Origin: Geothrix sp.
GTDB lineage: Bacteria; Acidobacteriota; Holophagae; Holophagales; Holophagaceae
DNA: 64,000 nucleotides
Reading direction: 5' to 3'
Assembly (NCBI GenBank): GCA_030824075.1
Contig: JAVBYJ010000081.1
Coordinates: 1-64,000 of the forward strand
The notes beneath the pieces are model-generated. The model was not told the DNA's origin, did no database searches, and was given only the letters and a program-made list of their open reading frames with translations. The position numbers and the translations under genes were made by a program. Shown here piece by piece: positions 8,910-17,587 of the stretch; the first letter of the stretch is position 1, and each line of letters starts with the position of its first letter.

Positions 8910-9862
8910 ATCGGCTTTACGATCTCGCCTCCCTCACCAAGCCTCTGGTGACGGCGCCCCTGGCGCTGGCTTTCCTGGATCTGGACAGGGACCGCCGATG
9001 GGCCCTGGGCTTTCATGACCGCGTGACGCCCCTCACCGTGCGACAGCTGCTGTCGCACCGCTCCGGCCTGCCGCCCTGGCGGCCATTCACGGGTGAACCC
9101 CTGGCGGCGCAGCTGCGCCGGGAGGTTCCTGATCACCCCCTCCTGCGGCCCGCCTCCCCTGACTTAGCAACCTACTCGGACTTGAACTACCGCCTGTTGG
9201 CCGAGGTGCTGGAGGCCGAGACCGGAGTCCTTTTCGCCAAACTCGGCGAGCCCTCCGGCCTCAGTCCTGCACCCTGGACAGTGGCGCCCACCGAGATCCC
9301 GGATGGCCCGGACGCCGCAGCCTGGGCCCTGGCCACGACAGCGACCCTGCCGCCTCGGGATCCGCACCGTCCCCATGACGCCAACGCCCGGGCCGGTATG
9401 GCAGGCCACGCGGGTTTCGGCACCACAGCACCTCAGTTGCGCCTCGCTCTGGCCCGCTGGGTGGCCGCCGGCTGGCCAGATCGAATGGCTGTGGAGGTAG
9501 CCGACGGTGAACAGGGTGCCCGCTGGGGCCTGGGACTCCAGATGCTTTTTGCGGGCGGGGGTAGATTTGGACAATGGCTGTCCAAGGTTCCGCTCGGATC
9601 CGGCATCCATGTCCTGGAGGAGCCCACCGAGGCCGCGCCTCCCCCTGCTCCGCCCGTCGATGGCGATGCAGGCCTGCACTCTGGCTGGTGGTTTCACCTG
9701 GGTTACACCGGCCCCGCCCTGTTCTACCGCCCCTCCGACCAGTGCTGTGTCGCGCTGCTCCTCCACCGCCGGGGGCCTGGGGGCGCCCTCCTGGATGCGG
9801 AAGCCCTGCGGGCCCGTCGCTGGGAGATCCTTGAACGATTCGTGGGACAATCCGGCGGATGA
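8906..9862 (+). CDS. Serine hydrolase of the beta-lactamase/PBP class C fold, short at the N-terminus
   Basis: A 318-residue protein with the SxxK nucleophile motif unusually near the start (S9-L-T-K12 in LYDLASLTKPLVTA) and the second motif Y-S-D-L-N (YSDLNYRLLAEV). HRSGLPPW after it is typical of the family. Relatives usually carry 30-60 residues before SxxK, which are missing here. GTG 8906 overlaps the previous stop, so no earlier start is possible without a large overlap. The hydrolase may act on peptidoglycan, esters or peptides. It overlaps the SpoIID gene by 4 bases, which suggests a cell-wall context. Confidence 0.8.
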   Translation: MNRLYDLASLTKPLVTAPLALAFLDLDRDRRWALGFHDRVTPLTVRQLLSHRSGLPPWRPFTGEPLAAQLRREVPDHPLLRPASPDLATYSDLNYRLLAEVLEAETGVLFAKLGEPSGLSPAPWTVAPTEIPDGPDAAAWALATTATLPPRDPHRPHDANARAGMAGHAGFGTTAPQLRLALARWVAAGWPDRMAVEVADGEQGARWGLGLQMLFAGGGRFGQWLSKVPLGSGIHVLEEPTEAAPPPAPPVDGDAGLHSGWWFHLGYTGPALFYRPSDQCCVALLLHRRGPGGALLDAEALRARRWEILERFVGQSGG

Positions 9863-11964
9863 AGCCGCTCCTCGTTCCCGCCCTGATCCTGTCCGTCACA
9901 TCCATCCTGGCCGCCCAGCCTCCGCTGAAGATCGGCCTCGACACCCAGGCCACGGAATGGATCGTCTCCCTGGAAGGGGGTGGCCAGGTCTGTGATCGCA
10001 GCGGAATCACGCTGATGAGACTGGCCCCTGACGAGAAGCTGCGCATCTGGTGGGACAGCCGTGGCGTGTCGGATCCCACCACCGAGTACCGCATCCAGGT
10101 GGGGCGCCCCCACCCCCTCGCTGAAGCGGCGGCCCTCATGCGGCGATTGAAGGAACTCGGTGAGTCCCCGGACCGGGTGAAGGTTCCGGACGCGGATACC
10201 TGGCGGGTGCTCACGGGCCACTTCCCCGAAGCGCGCGCAGCCGAGCCCGTGTTGCAGAAGCTCCAGGACCTGGGCTTTGAAGAGCTGTGGGTGGCCTCGG
10301 AAGCCCGGCCCAACCAGCCTCGAAAGGGCCGCGCCCTCTATGCCGTCAGCGACCGGTACGAGCGCCGGGCCCTTCCGCTGGCCGGCGTGTGGCTCAGGCC
10401 CACCGGTGAACTGACCATCCTTCAGGGCAAGGGGCGCTTCCGGGGCAAGGTTGAGGTCTTTCCCAACGCGCAGGGCCGCCTGACGGTGGTGAACACCCTG
10501 GACCTGGAGACCTATCTGCGCGGCGTGGTGCCCAAGGAAATGGGCGCCTGGGAATTCCCTTCCCTGGAGGCCCTGAAAGCCCAGGCGGTGGCCGCCCGAA
10601 CTTACGCCGTGGCCAACCGCGGCAAGCGCGCGGCCGATGGCTTCGACATGGGCGACACCGTGGCCGATCAGGTCTATGGCGGCCGGGATGGTGAGCAGTC
10701 CCTCACGGATCGCGCCATCCAGGAGACCGAGGGGCTCTTCGCCACCTACGGCGGCAAGCCCATCCAGGCCCTGTTCATGGCCAACTGCGGGGGACACACC
10801 ACCGATGTGGCCCACGTCTTCGGTGGCGATGCCCCCTACCTTCGCGCCGTCTCCTGCTACCCCGCGAAGCCGCTGGCCCTGCCCTACGCCTCGGGGGTGC
10901 CGGTCACCACTGAGTCTTACCAGCCCTGGCTCAGCTGGGAACTCTTGCGCCTGGCCTCAGAGGCCATACCCGCCGAATGGCTCACCGGCGACCGGTTAGC
11001 GAAAGCTGCGACCCTCAACGACCTGGCCCAGCCGGTGCGGATCCTTCAGCAACGTCTGGCCCTGGAGGTTCGGCCCCTGGCCCGGGAGGGAAATCTGTAC
11101 CTCGCCTTGGCCCGGGCCTTCGGCTTCCATCGGATCGTGGAAGGCCAGGAGCGGCCTCAGGATGCGGCCTACTTCCTCCCGGAGGCCCTCCCCGAGGACC
11201 GGCTGTTGGCGACCTTTCTCACCCGGCGCGGCGTGGTTGCCGCCTCCGCCTGGGCCGCGACCACCCCCATCACCCTCCGCCAGGGCCTCCAGACCCTTGG
11301 CCGACTCTGGCAGGAACTCGAGCCCTTCACACCGGGCGAAGGCACCCTGCTCATGGACCGCCAGGTGCGTCGGAAGCGGGGTGGGCCCGAACCCCTTCCC
11401 CTCGCATTTTCCCTCCTGTTGGCCGAGGAGGCCCCGGATGGGAGCCTGCGGCTCGTCCCCAAGGCTGATATCCAAGTGGGGGACCGGCTGAAATGGATTC
11501 CCGGCGAGGAAGGCCCCGCCCAGGTGTTGGTACGCCGTCTCGATCCCGATGGGGCAGCCTGGGACCGCTACAACCCCACGGCTCACTGGCGGGTGGAATA
11601 CACCGAAGCGGATCTGCTGGCCACAGTGCGCAAGCGCATCAAGGTCACGGGTATCCGCGACCTGCGGGCCCAATACAACGACCAGGGCCGGGTGCTCGAC
11701 CTCACCCTCGTGGACTCCCAAGGGGCGCCTCACCGGGTGCGCGGCATGCACATCCGCGGTCTGCTGGGCCTCAAGGACAATGTCTTCCGGTGGCTCACCG
11801 TGGGCCAGGGGGCCAATCGACGGTGGATCTTCTACGGCCGGGGCTGGGGCCACGGTCTGGGCATGTGCCAGACCGGCGCCTACGGCATGGCCCTGGAGGG
11901 TGCCACCTTCCAGCAGATCCTGCAGCACTACTATCCGGGCATGAGCCTCCAGCGGGTGGATTAA
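9859..11964 (+). CDS. Exported SpoIID/LytB-domain protein (putative peptidoglycan lytic transglycosylase)
   Basis: A 701-residue protein with a signal peptide (MKPLLVPALILSVTSILA). The SpoIID core includes LETYLRGVVPKEMGAWEFP, ALKAQAVAARTYAVANRGK and the C-terminal GRGWGHGLGMCQTGAYGMA. In sporulating bacteria SpoIID cleaves glycan strands denuded of peptides; in non-sporulating diderms the domain occurs in exported amidase-enhancer-like proteins. The core is split by about 200 residues of inserted sequence, so the protein is much longer than classical SpoIID (about 340). It overlaps the preceding serine hydrolase by ATGA. Confidence 0.88.
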   Translation: MKPLLVPALILSVTSILAAQPPLKIGLDTQATEWIVSLEGGGQVCDRSGITLMRLAPDEKLRIWWDSRGVSDPTTEYRIQVGRPHPLAEAAALMRRLKELGESPDRVKVPDADTWRVLTGHFPEARAAEPVLQKLQDLGFEELWVASEARPNQPRKGRALYAVSDRYERRALPLAGVWLRPTGELTILQGKGRFRGKVEVFPNAQGRLTVVNTLDLETYLRGVVPKEMGAWEFPSLEALKAQAVAARTYAVANRGKRAADGFDMGDTVADQVYGGRDGEQSLTDRAIQETEGLFATYGGKPIQALFMANCGGHTTDVAHVFGGDAPYLRAVSCYPAKPLALPYASGVPVTTESYQPWLSWELLRLASEAIPAEWLTGDRLAKAATLNDLAQPVRILQQRLALEVRPLAREGNLYLALARAFGFHRIVEGQERPQDAAYFLPEALPEDRLLATFLTRRGVVAASAWAATTPITLRQGLQTLGRLWQELEPFTPGEGTLLMDRQVRRKRGGPEPLPLAFSLLLAEEAPDGSLRLVPKADIQVGDRLKWIPGEEGPAQVLVRRLDPDGAAWDRYNPTAHWRVEYTEADLLATVRKRIKVTGIRDLRAQYNDQGRVLDLTLVDSQGAPHRVRGMHIRGLLGLKDNVFRWLTVGQGANRRWIFYGRGWGHGLGMCQTGAYGMALEGATFQQILQHYYPGMSLQRVD

Positions 11965-12044
11965 CTATTTGCCGGGATTATCCATCCAGGTATTGACGGG
12001 GGATAAAAGACGCCCCAGGTTGGTTTTCCACAGGGAGGCTGGGC

Positions 12045-12995
12045 ATGGCTTTGGATGCGTGGATCCTTGGTGCGCCGCTGAAGGTGCTGCGGCAGGAGGA
12101 TCATCCGTACCGCGAGACCACCCTGGCCACCCTGGGCCGCCATGAGCTTGGCCTCAGCCGCCGTGACACCCTCCATGGGCCGAGCTGCGAGCTCTTTCTC
12201 GATGGCCGCTCCATCTTCCTCCCCGGGGCAGCCGCCCCCAGCAGGGCCTGGTTCGACCTGTGCCGGGAACTCGGCTACGAACCCGCCCGCCACTGGGACT
12301 GGGACCCGGCCCTCATCCTGTTCCATCAGGTGGTTCCCGCCCTGGCTGCGGATTGGCATGAACCCCCCTTGGCCCTGGATGCCCAAGGTCTCCCGGACGG
12401 GGTGCTCAGCCTTGCGGGGCTTCGCCAGACTTTCGCCGAGGCTGTGGCTGGACTCCGCCATGAACGCCTGGGGCCCGTGGCCGCCAAGGTGGCTGAGACA
12501 TTCGAGTGGCTTCCCCTGAGGGCCGTGGTCTTCCACGACGATGCCCAACTGCCCCTCGACTTCGAAGGCACCGGCCCCTGTGGCCGGGTGTCGCTCTGGC
12601 TCGGGATCCATCGCGACCGCCCGGTGGTGCTCGAAGGTCAGTCCCCTGCGGGTCCAGTGCCCCGCCGATGGGTCTCCGAGGGGCTGGGCGACGGCCCCTC
12701 TTCCGGGGACTTCCTCCGGGCCGCGGGCCTGGATCCTGAGCCCCCCAAGGGCTTTGAATCCACCCTCCAGTCAGCCCTGGGACAGCTCTGTCGCTGGATG
12801 GAGGGTCCCCTCGATGCCTATCGCCGCACCTACCCGGTGGGCATCTCCTGGCACCACGGCCGTCGCGAGCGGCTGCTGGGGCGCACCATCGTGGATATCC
12901 GCCCCGGCGATCCGCCCATGCTCATCCTCGACGATGGCACCGAGGTGGCGATTGATGCGGACCCCGTACCAACCTGGGAGCATGGCGGAATCTAG
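12045..12995 (+). CDS. Protein of unknown function
   Basis: A 316-residue protein I do not recognise. It is soluble-looking, tryptophan-rich and has no signal peptide or membrane segment. Local features are a RETTLATLGRHELGL segment near residue 25 and a C-terminal SWHHGRRERLLGRTIVDI followed by an acidic DDGTEVAIDADP. A good ribosome site (GGGAGG, 7 bases before ATG 12045) and regular codon use support it as real. It is a single gene, 80 bases after the SpoIID gene and 3 bases before the convergent formate dehydrogenase stop. Confidence 0.65.
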   Translation: MALDAWILGAPLKVLRQEDHPYRETTLATLGRHELGLSRRDTLHGPSCELFLDGRSIFLPGAAAPSRAWFDLCRELGYEPARHWDWDPALILFHQVVPALAADWHEPPLALDAQGLPDGVLSLAGLRQTFAEAVAGLRHERLGPVAAKVAETFEWLPLRAVVFHDDAQLPLDFEGTGPCGRVSLWLGIHRDRPVVLEGQSPAGPVPRRWVSEGLGDGPSSGDFLRAAGLDPEPPKGFESTLQSALGQLCRWMEGPLDAYRRTYPVGISWHHGRRERLLGRTIVDIRPGDPPMLILDDGTEVAIDADPVPTWEHGGI

Positions 12996-12998
12996 CCC

Positions 12999-15659
12999 TC
13001 ACGCCTTGCGCAGGGAGACGGCCGTGACCTTGTATTCGGGTGTGCCCGTAACGCTGTCGCGCCCCTGGCCCGTGGCCCGGTTCACGTAGGCCTCCACCGC
13101 TTGGAAGGTGGCAAAGGGTTCGCCGGGTCGCACCACCGCAGTCAGGTGGGCACGGAGGGCGAAAGCACCATGGCGGCTGCGCACCTGGACCACTTCGCCC
13201 TCCCCCACGCCAAGGTCGGCCGCATCGTCAGGGTGGAGTTCCAATCGATCGTCCTCGCGAAGCTCCCCATTGCGGGTGTGGCGGGTCATGGTCGCCGCGT
13301 TGAAGTGGAAGAGGCCGCGACCAGTGTTCAGCAGGAAGGGGTGCGCCTCCGTGACGACCTCCTCGCTGGGGCGCCAGGTCAGGGGCCGGAAGGCCGCACG
13401 TCCCCCACCCGGGAACCCGTCCGTGTGCAGCACAGCCGTGCCTGGATGATCTTCCGCGGGACAGGGCCATTGGATCCCACCCTCACGGTCCAACCGGGCG
13501 TGGCTGATGCCGGCGATGGCCGGCCAGGTGCGGCGGGCCTCATCCCACACTGCGGCTGCATCCGCGAACGGGAAGTGGGCCCCGGCCCCGAGCCGCTCCG
13601 CGAGGTTGCACAGGATTTCCAGGTCCGTGCGGCTTGAGCCCCGCGGTGGCACCACCTGGCGGACCCTCTGAACCCGGCGCTCGCTGTTCATGAAGGTGCC
13701 CTCCTTTTCGAAGGCACTCGCCGCTGGCAAAAAGACCGTCCCGAAGGCCTTGGCGGTCTCCGTCAGGAAGAGGTCCACCACGATGAGGTCGTCCAGGCCA
13801 TTGAGGTTCTCGGCGGTCTCCTGGGCATTGGGATGGCTCAGCAGCGGGTCGTAGCCGATGACCACCAGTGCCTTCAGGCGGTCCTCCCCCGCCGCATCCA
13901 CCATGCCCAGGGCCGTGAGACCCGGCTCCACGGGGAGGACCGCTCCCCAGATCGCCTCGTGAATCTCCCGGGCGGTGGCGAGCTTCTGGTAGCCGGTGAG
14001 GCGGGAGGGCTCGCATCCCATCTGGGCGCTCCCCTGCACATTGTTCTGGCCGCGCAGGGGGTTCACTCCGGCACCTGGAATGCCCACACTGCCCGTGAGC
14101 AGAGCCAGATGGGCCAGGGCCGCCACCCCATCCGTGCCCTGGATATGCTCGGTGACGCCCAGGCCGTGGAAACACATGGCGGGTTTGACCGTGGCATAGC
14201 GCCGGGCGGCGGTTCGAATGCCCTCCGACGAGACGCCGCACACATCCGCCGCGCGCTCGGGGGTCCAGACCTGGAGCGAGGCCGCGAAGGCCTCCAGACC
14301 TTCGGTGCGGGCCTGCAGAAAAGCTGTATCCGCGAGCCCCTCGTCGAGGATCACCCGAGCCATGGCCAGCAGCAGCGGCAGGTTGGTACCTGGGTGGGGG
14401 GCAAGGTGGACGTCTGCGATGGCAGCGAGCTCGGTGCGCCTCGGATCAATCACGATCAGCGGCATCCCGGCCCGGGCCCGCTGGCGGATCCGTGCACCGA
14501 CGATGGGGTGGTTTTCCGTGGGATTGGCGCCCACCACCAGGATGAGGCCAGCGCGTTCGATGTCGGCGAAGCTGTTCGTGGCGGCACCGGTGCCAAAGAC
14601 CTTGCCCAGACCCGCGGCGCTGGGGGCGTGGCAGACCCTGGCACAGCAGTCCACGTTGTTGGTGTGCAGAGCCAGCCGGGCGAATTTCTGCGTGAGGTAG
14701 TTCTCCTCGTTTGTCACCCGGCTGGAGGCCAGCACCCCTGTCTTCCCTTCGGCCCTGCGCAGGGCGGCGGCGGCGGATTCGAGCGCCTCATCCCAGGACA
14801 CCTCCACCCAAATCCCCTCGCGGCGGACCATCGGGGCGGTGATGCGGTCGGGCGCGTCATTGAAGCCGAAGCCGTAGCGTCCCTTCACGCAGAGGTGGCC
14901 GCGGTTCACTGGAGCGTCCGGGACGGGCCGGACCTCGGTGATGCGACCGGCTTTCACCCCCACCTGCAGCTCGCAGCCCGTGCCGCAGTAGGGGCAGGTG
15001 GTCTTCACCCAGCGCTCTGGAAGACCCTGGGCGAGCCGGGACACGTCCTCAATGGCGCCCGTGGGGCAGGTATCCCCGCAGGCCCCGCAGCTCACACAGT
15101 CACTGTCCGCCAGCCCCGCCGAAAGCTGGGGGGCCGGTCGCACGTCCGCGCCCCGGCCCGCGAACGTCCAGATGTCCTGGCCCTGCACGTCCTCGCAGAT
15201 GCGGACACAGCGGCCGCAAGCCACGCACCAGGAGAGATCCACGTCGAGGTAGGGGTGGTCCGGCTGTTTCAGGTCGGGACGTCGAGCCCCGGCGGGTGCC
15301 ACGCCATAGGTCTGCAACAGCGCCTGAAACGGTTTTTCCGCCAGACGCGCGGGGTCCTCCGCCGGGATATGAGCCGCGTACCACTCCAGCATGGTGCGAC
15401 GGAAAGCTTCCAAAGCAGGAGTGTGCGTCGCCACCTCCATGCCCTCCCGCGCCTCCGTGGCACAGGCGCAGAGCGGCCGAGATTCCCCGAGAACCTCCAC
15501 CTCACAGAGGCGGCAATTGGAGGCGGGTTTTAGGCGGGGATCTGAGCAGAGGGTGGGGATCTGGATGCCCTCCGCGCGGCAGAGTGCCAGCAGGGTGGTC
15601 CCTGAGGGCGCCACGATCTCTCGGCCATTCACCCGCAGGTGAACGAGGGTTCCAGTCAC
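12999..15659 (-). CDS. fdhA: Molybdopterin-dependent formate dehydrogenase, catalytic subunit (cysteine type)
   Basis: An 886-residue oxidoreductase with domains in the FdsA/FdhF order. An N-terminal 2Fe-2S domain (CxxxxC with NCRLCEVEVLGE) is followed by a 4Fe-4S ferredoxin pair (CVACGRCVRICED and CVSCGACGDTCPTGA). A molybdopterin 4Fe-4S site (CPYCGTGCELQVG) and the catalytic MGD domains complete it. The active-site segment NNVDCCARVCHAPS aligns with the E. coli FdhF site, with Cys (codon at 14631-14633) where FdhF has selenocysteine. The start is GTG 15659, preceded by GGAG; the frame remains open upstream into the deaminase region but that part is not homologous. No fdhD or diaphorase subunits are nearby. 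Confidence 0.88.
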   Translation of the reverse strand: MTGTLVHLRVNGREIVAPSGTTLLALCRAEGIQIPTLCSDPRLKPASNCRLCEVEVLGESRPLCACATEAREGMEVATHTPALEAFRRTMLEWYAAHIPAEDPARLAEKPFQALLQTYGVAPAGARRPDLKQPDHPYLDVDLSWCVACGRCVRICEDVQGQDIWTFAGRGADVRPAPQLSAGLADSDCVSCGACGDTCPTGAIEDVSRLAQGLPERWVKTTCPYCGTGCELQVGVKAGRITEVRPVPDAPVNRGHLCVKGRYGFGFNDAPDRITAPMVRREGIWVEVSWDEALESAAAALRRAEGKTGVLASSRVTNEENYLTQKFARLALHTNNVDCCARVCHAPSAAGLGKVFGTGAATNSFADIERAGLILVVGANPTENHPIVGARIRQRARAGMPLIVIDPRRTELAAIADVHLAPHPGTNLPLLLAMARVILDEGLADTAFLQARTEGLEAFAASLQVWTPERAADVCGVSSEGIRTAARRYATVKPAMCFHGLGVTEHIQGTDGVAALAHLALLTGSVGIPGAGVNPLRGQNNVQGSAQMGCEPSRLTGYQKLATAREIHEAIWGAVLPVEPGLTALGMVDAAGEDRLKALVVIGYDPLLSHPNAQETAENLNGLDDLIVVDLFLTETAKAFGTVFLPAASAFEKEGTFMNSERRVQRVRQVVPPRGSSRTDLEILCNLAERLGAGAHFPFADAAAVWDEARRTWPAIAGISHARLDREGGIQWPCPAEDHPGTAVLHTDGFPGGGRAAFRPLTWRPSEEVVTEAHPFLLNTGRGLFHFNAATMTRHTRNGELREDDRLELHPDDAADLGVGEGEVVQVRSRHGAFALRAHLTAVVRPGEPFATFQAVEAYVNRATGQGRDSVTGTPEYKVTAVSLRKA

Positions 15660-15714
15660 CAGGTTGTCTCCAGGAGGAGGGGCGCTGTGCAGTATGGACC
15701 GCCCCCGCCGGAGT

Positions 15715-16146
15715 TCAAGCCTGGTCCAGCTGCTCCCAGCGAACACCGAAGTGATCAAGAATTGCTTGGCGCTCCGCCCGCTCCTGCGCAGCGATGCTGG
15801 TGTAGGGATGGCGGAATACCACCCGGCGAACGCCCCGCCGCACCAGGGCGCGGCAGCAGGTGAGACAGGGTTCGTGGGTGACATAGGCGGTGGCCACGGA
15901 GCCATCGCAGAATCCCAGGGCATTCTCTTCCGCATGGCTGGTGTGCAGGCATCGCTGGCCCGGACTGCAGGTCTCCGGCGTGCAGTGCGCCATACCCGGC
16001 AGCGCCCCGTTGAAGCCCGCCGCCGCGATGCCGCCGTCGGATCGCAGCAGCACCGCACCCACCTTGAGGCGACAGCAGGTGCCGAGTCGGCTCAGCTCCA
16101 GCGCCATGTTCATGAAGACCTCGTCCTTGAGTTGGGTACGGGACAT
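15715..16146 (-). CDS. dCMP/cytidine deaminase-family zinc enzyme
   Basis: A 143-residue deaminase with the zinc site HAE (residues 71-73, ligand His and catalytic Glu) and PCLTCC (93-98). A second cysteine/histidine-rich insertion (CTPETCSPGQRCLHTSH) is characteristic of ComEB/dCMP deaminases, so conversion of dCMP to dUMP is the likely reaction. ATG 16146 has GAGG six bases upstream. It lies 56 bases upstream of the formate dehydrogenase on the same strand, so they may share a transcript, though no metabolic link is obvious. Confidence 0.88.
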   Translation of the reverse strand: MSRTQLKDEVFMNMALELSRLGTCCRLKVGAVLLRSDGGIAAAGFNGALPGMAHCTPETCSPGQRCLHTSHAEENALGFCDGSVATAYVTHEPCLTCCRALVRRGVRRVVFRHPYTSIAAQERAERQAILDHFGVRWEQLDQA

Positions 16147-16303
16147 GGATACCTCGAGATGGCCCCTATCATCGCAAGATCCCGCCCAACCGTCGCGCAT
16201 CAACGGATGTCCAGGTCCATGGTCTATGTCGTGCTTTCGATCACAGCCCAAAGGATTCAACCGGAGTCGCTCATGCGCATAATAAAATATAGGCAGGTGA
16301 TAT

Positions 16304-17383
16304 ATGAGTTCTCGATTCCTGATCGTCCTGGTGATGCTCGGCCTGGCCTCTGCCGCGCCCCTTCGTTCCCAAGGCTGGGATGCCAGCCGCCAGGCCCATG
16401 GCTGGGCCTTCCAGGAAGTGGATGGATCGCTGATCTTCTTCGATCCGGCCGCCCGGTCCCTCCGCACCTGGATGAAGGGGAGCGGTCTGCTGGCGTCCCT
16501 TCCCGTGGCCATACCCGAGACTCGGAAACCCGCGGCGCCCACGGCCACCCCGGTGGCACCGGCCCTGAAAGCCGCCTCCGATTATGATGCTGCGGGCGCC
16601 CTGCTCTACGGCCCTAGCCGCCACCAGCGGGCCCGGCCAGCCTCAGCCAAACCCACCCCGCAGGAAGTCCCAGGGGCGCTGACCGTATGCGAGGCTGTGC
16701 CCGAACGGTGGGTGCTCGATTCCTACAACCGGATCTGGATGGTCTGCGATGGCCGCCTGGCCGTTCTCGGGAAAGAAGGAAAACCTGAAAACATTCTTCC
16801 CCTGCCGGGGGCGGTTGAAGACATGGCCGTGGGAGGCGACGGCATCCTTCTCCTCTACCGGACCATGAGGCCCTACCTGGAAAAGCGGGACCTCAAAACC
16901 GGGGTCGTCCTCTGGTCCTTCGGAGACAAGAACCAACTGAAAGAGGCCTCGCTCCAGCCCCTTCTGGTCGCCCTGAACCGCATGGCCCTGGGCGTGGATG
17001 GCACGATCTACATCGCAGAAGGCGCAAGCATGGCCTTGACCGTCCTCGACCCCGTCAAAGGCCCAAAGGCCCCGGGCCAGACCTTCTTCACCTGCCAGGA
17101 TGCGATCCCGGCCCGCGCCGTGCTGGGCAGGGTCGGCCGCGGGCCGCTGCTCGCCTGGGCGGGCAAAGAGGTGATCTTCAGCGTCTTCACCCCAAGCCAG
17201 GTCAAGTCCTGCGGCGCACCCGAGTCCAAGGGACTCCTCCTCGCCCGCTTCGACCTCGCCAAGGGCACCCTGGAATGGCTGCCAACCCCCCTCGCGGAAG
17301 GCCACCATCTGGTGGGCCTGCTCGATAACGAAGCCGTCTTCCTCGCCCCAGGCGGCGGCCTCGCCTACGCTCCGATCCACTGA
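16304..17383 (+). CDS. Exported protein of unknown function, possibly beta-propeller
   Basis: A 359-residue protein with a clear signal peptide (FLIVLVMLGLASAAP) and a proline/alanine-rich linker at about residues 70-125. Its C-terminal half has repeated short strands ending in small loops (WVLDSYNRIWMVCDGRLAV, MALGVDGTIYIAEGASMALTVLD), which suggests a propeller or NHL-like fold. No catalytic motif is visible. AGGTGA precedes ATG 16304 and the upstream region is AT-rich, with a TAATAAAAT stretch that could include a -10 element. It is likely a periplasmic protein; the ligand is unknown. Confidence 0.65.
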   Translation: MSSRFLIVLVMLGLASAAPLRSQGWDASRQAHGWAFQEVDGSLIFFDPAARSLRTWMKGSGLLASLPVAIPETRKPAAPTATPVAPALKAASDYDAAGALLYGPSRHQRARPASAKPTPQEVPGALTVCEAVPERWVLDSYNRIWMVCDGRLAVLGKEGKPENILPLPGAVEDMAVGGDGILLLYRTMRPYLEKRDLKTGVVLWSFGDKNQLKEASLQPLLVALNRMALGVDGTIYIAEGASMALTVLDPVKGPKAPGQTFFTCQDAIPARAVLGRVGRGPLLAWAGKEVIFSVFTPSQVKSCGAPESKGLLLARFDLAKGTLEWLPTPLAEGHHLVGLLDNEAVFLAPGGGLAYAPIH

Positions 17384-17587
17384 AGGGACGGACCGCGGCG
17401 TTACACCGGGACATCAGCTCAGGCGTTGAGGGGTTCCCGCATTCGAAGCGGACCAGGCGCCCAGCGATCTCCGTGGACCTTCCCGTAGGCCATTTCCCAG
17501 GCCAACCCGGCCCACGGATCGCGGGGTGCTAATCTCTGTTCTATACAACTGGGCGCGCTGCGACGTGTTGCAGCGAATGAGGGGGCT

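Noticed and set aside
14631..14633. Selenocysteine codon in the formate dehydrogenase
   Set aside because: The active-site codon is TGC (Cys), not TGA, so no SECIS-dependent recoding is needed.
13833..15533. A 566-codon frame antisense to formate dehydrogenase
   Set aside because: Shadow of fdhA, no motif or initiation site.
15660..16058. N-terminal extension of the formate dehydrogenase frame
   Set aside because: It lies antisense-frame over the dCMP deaminase coding region and is Arg/Ala-rich without homology; GTG 15659 begins the 2Fe-2S domain.
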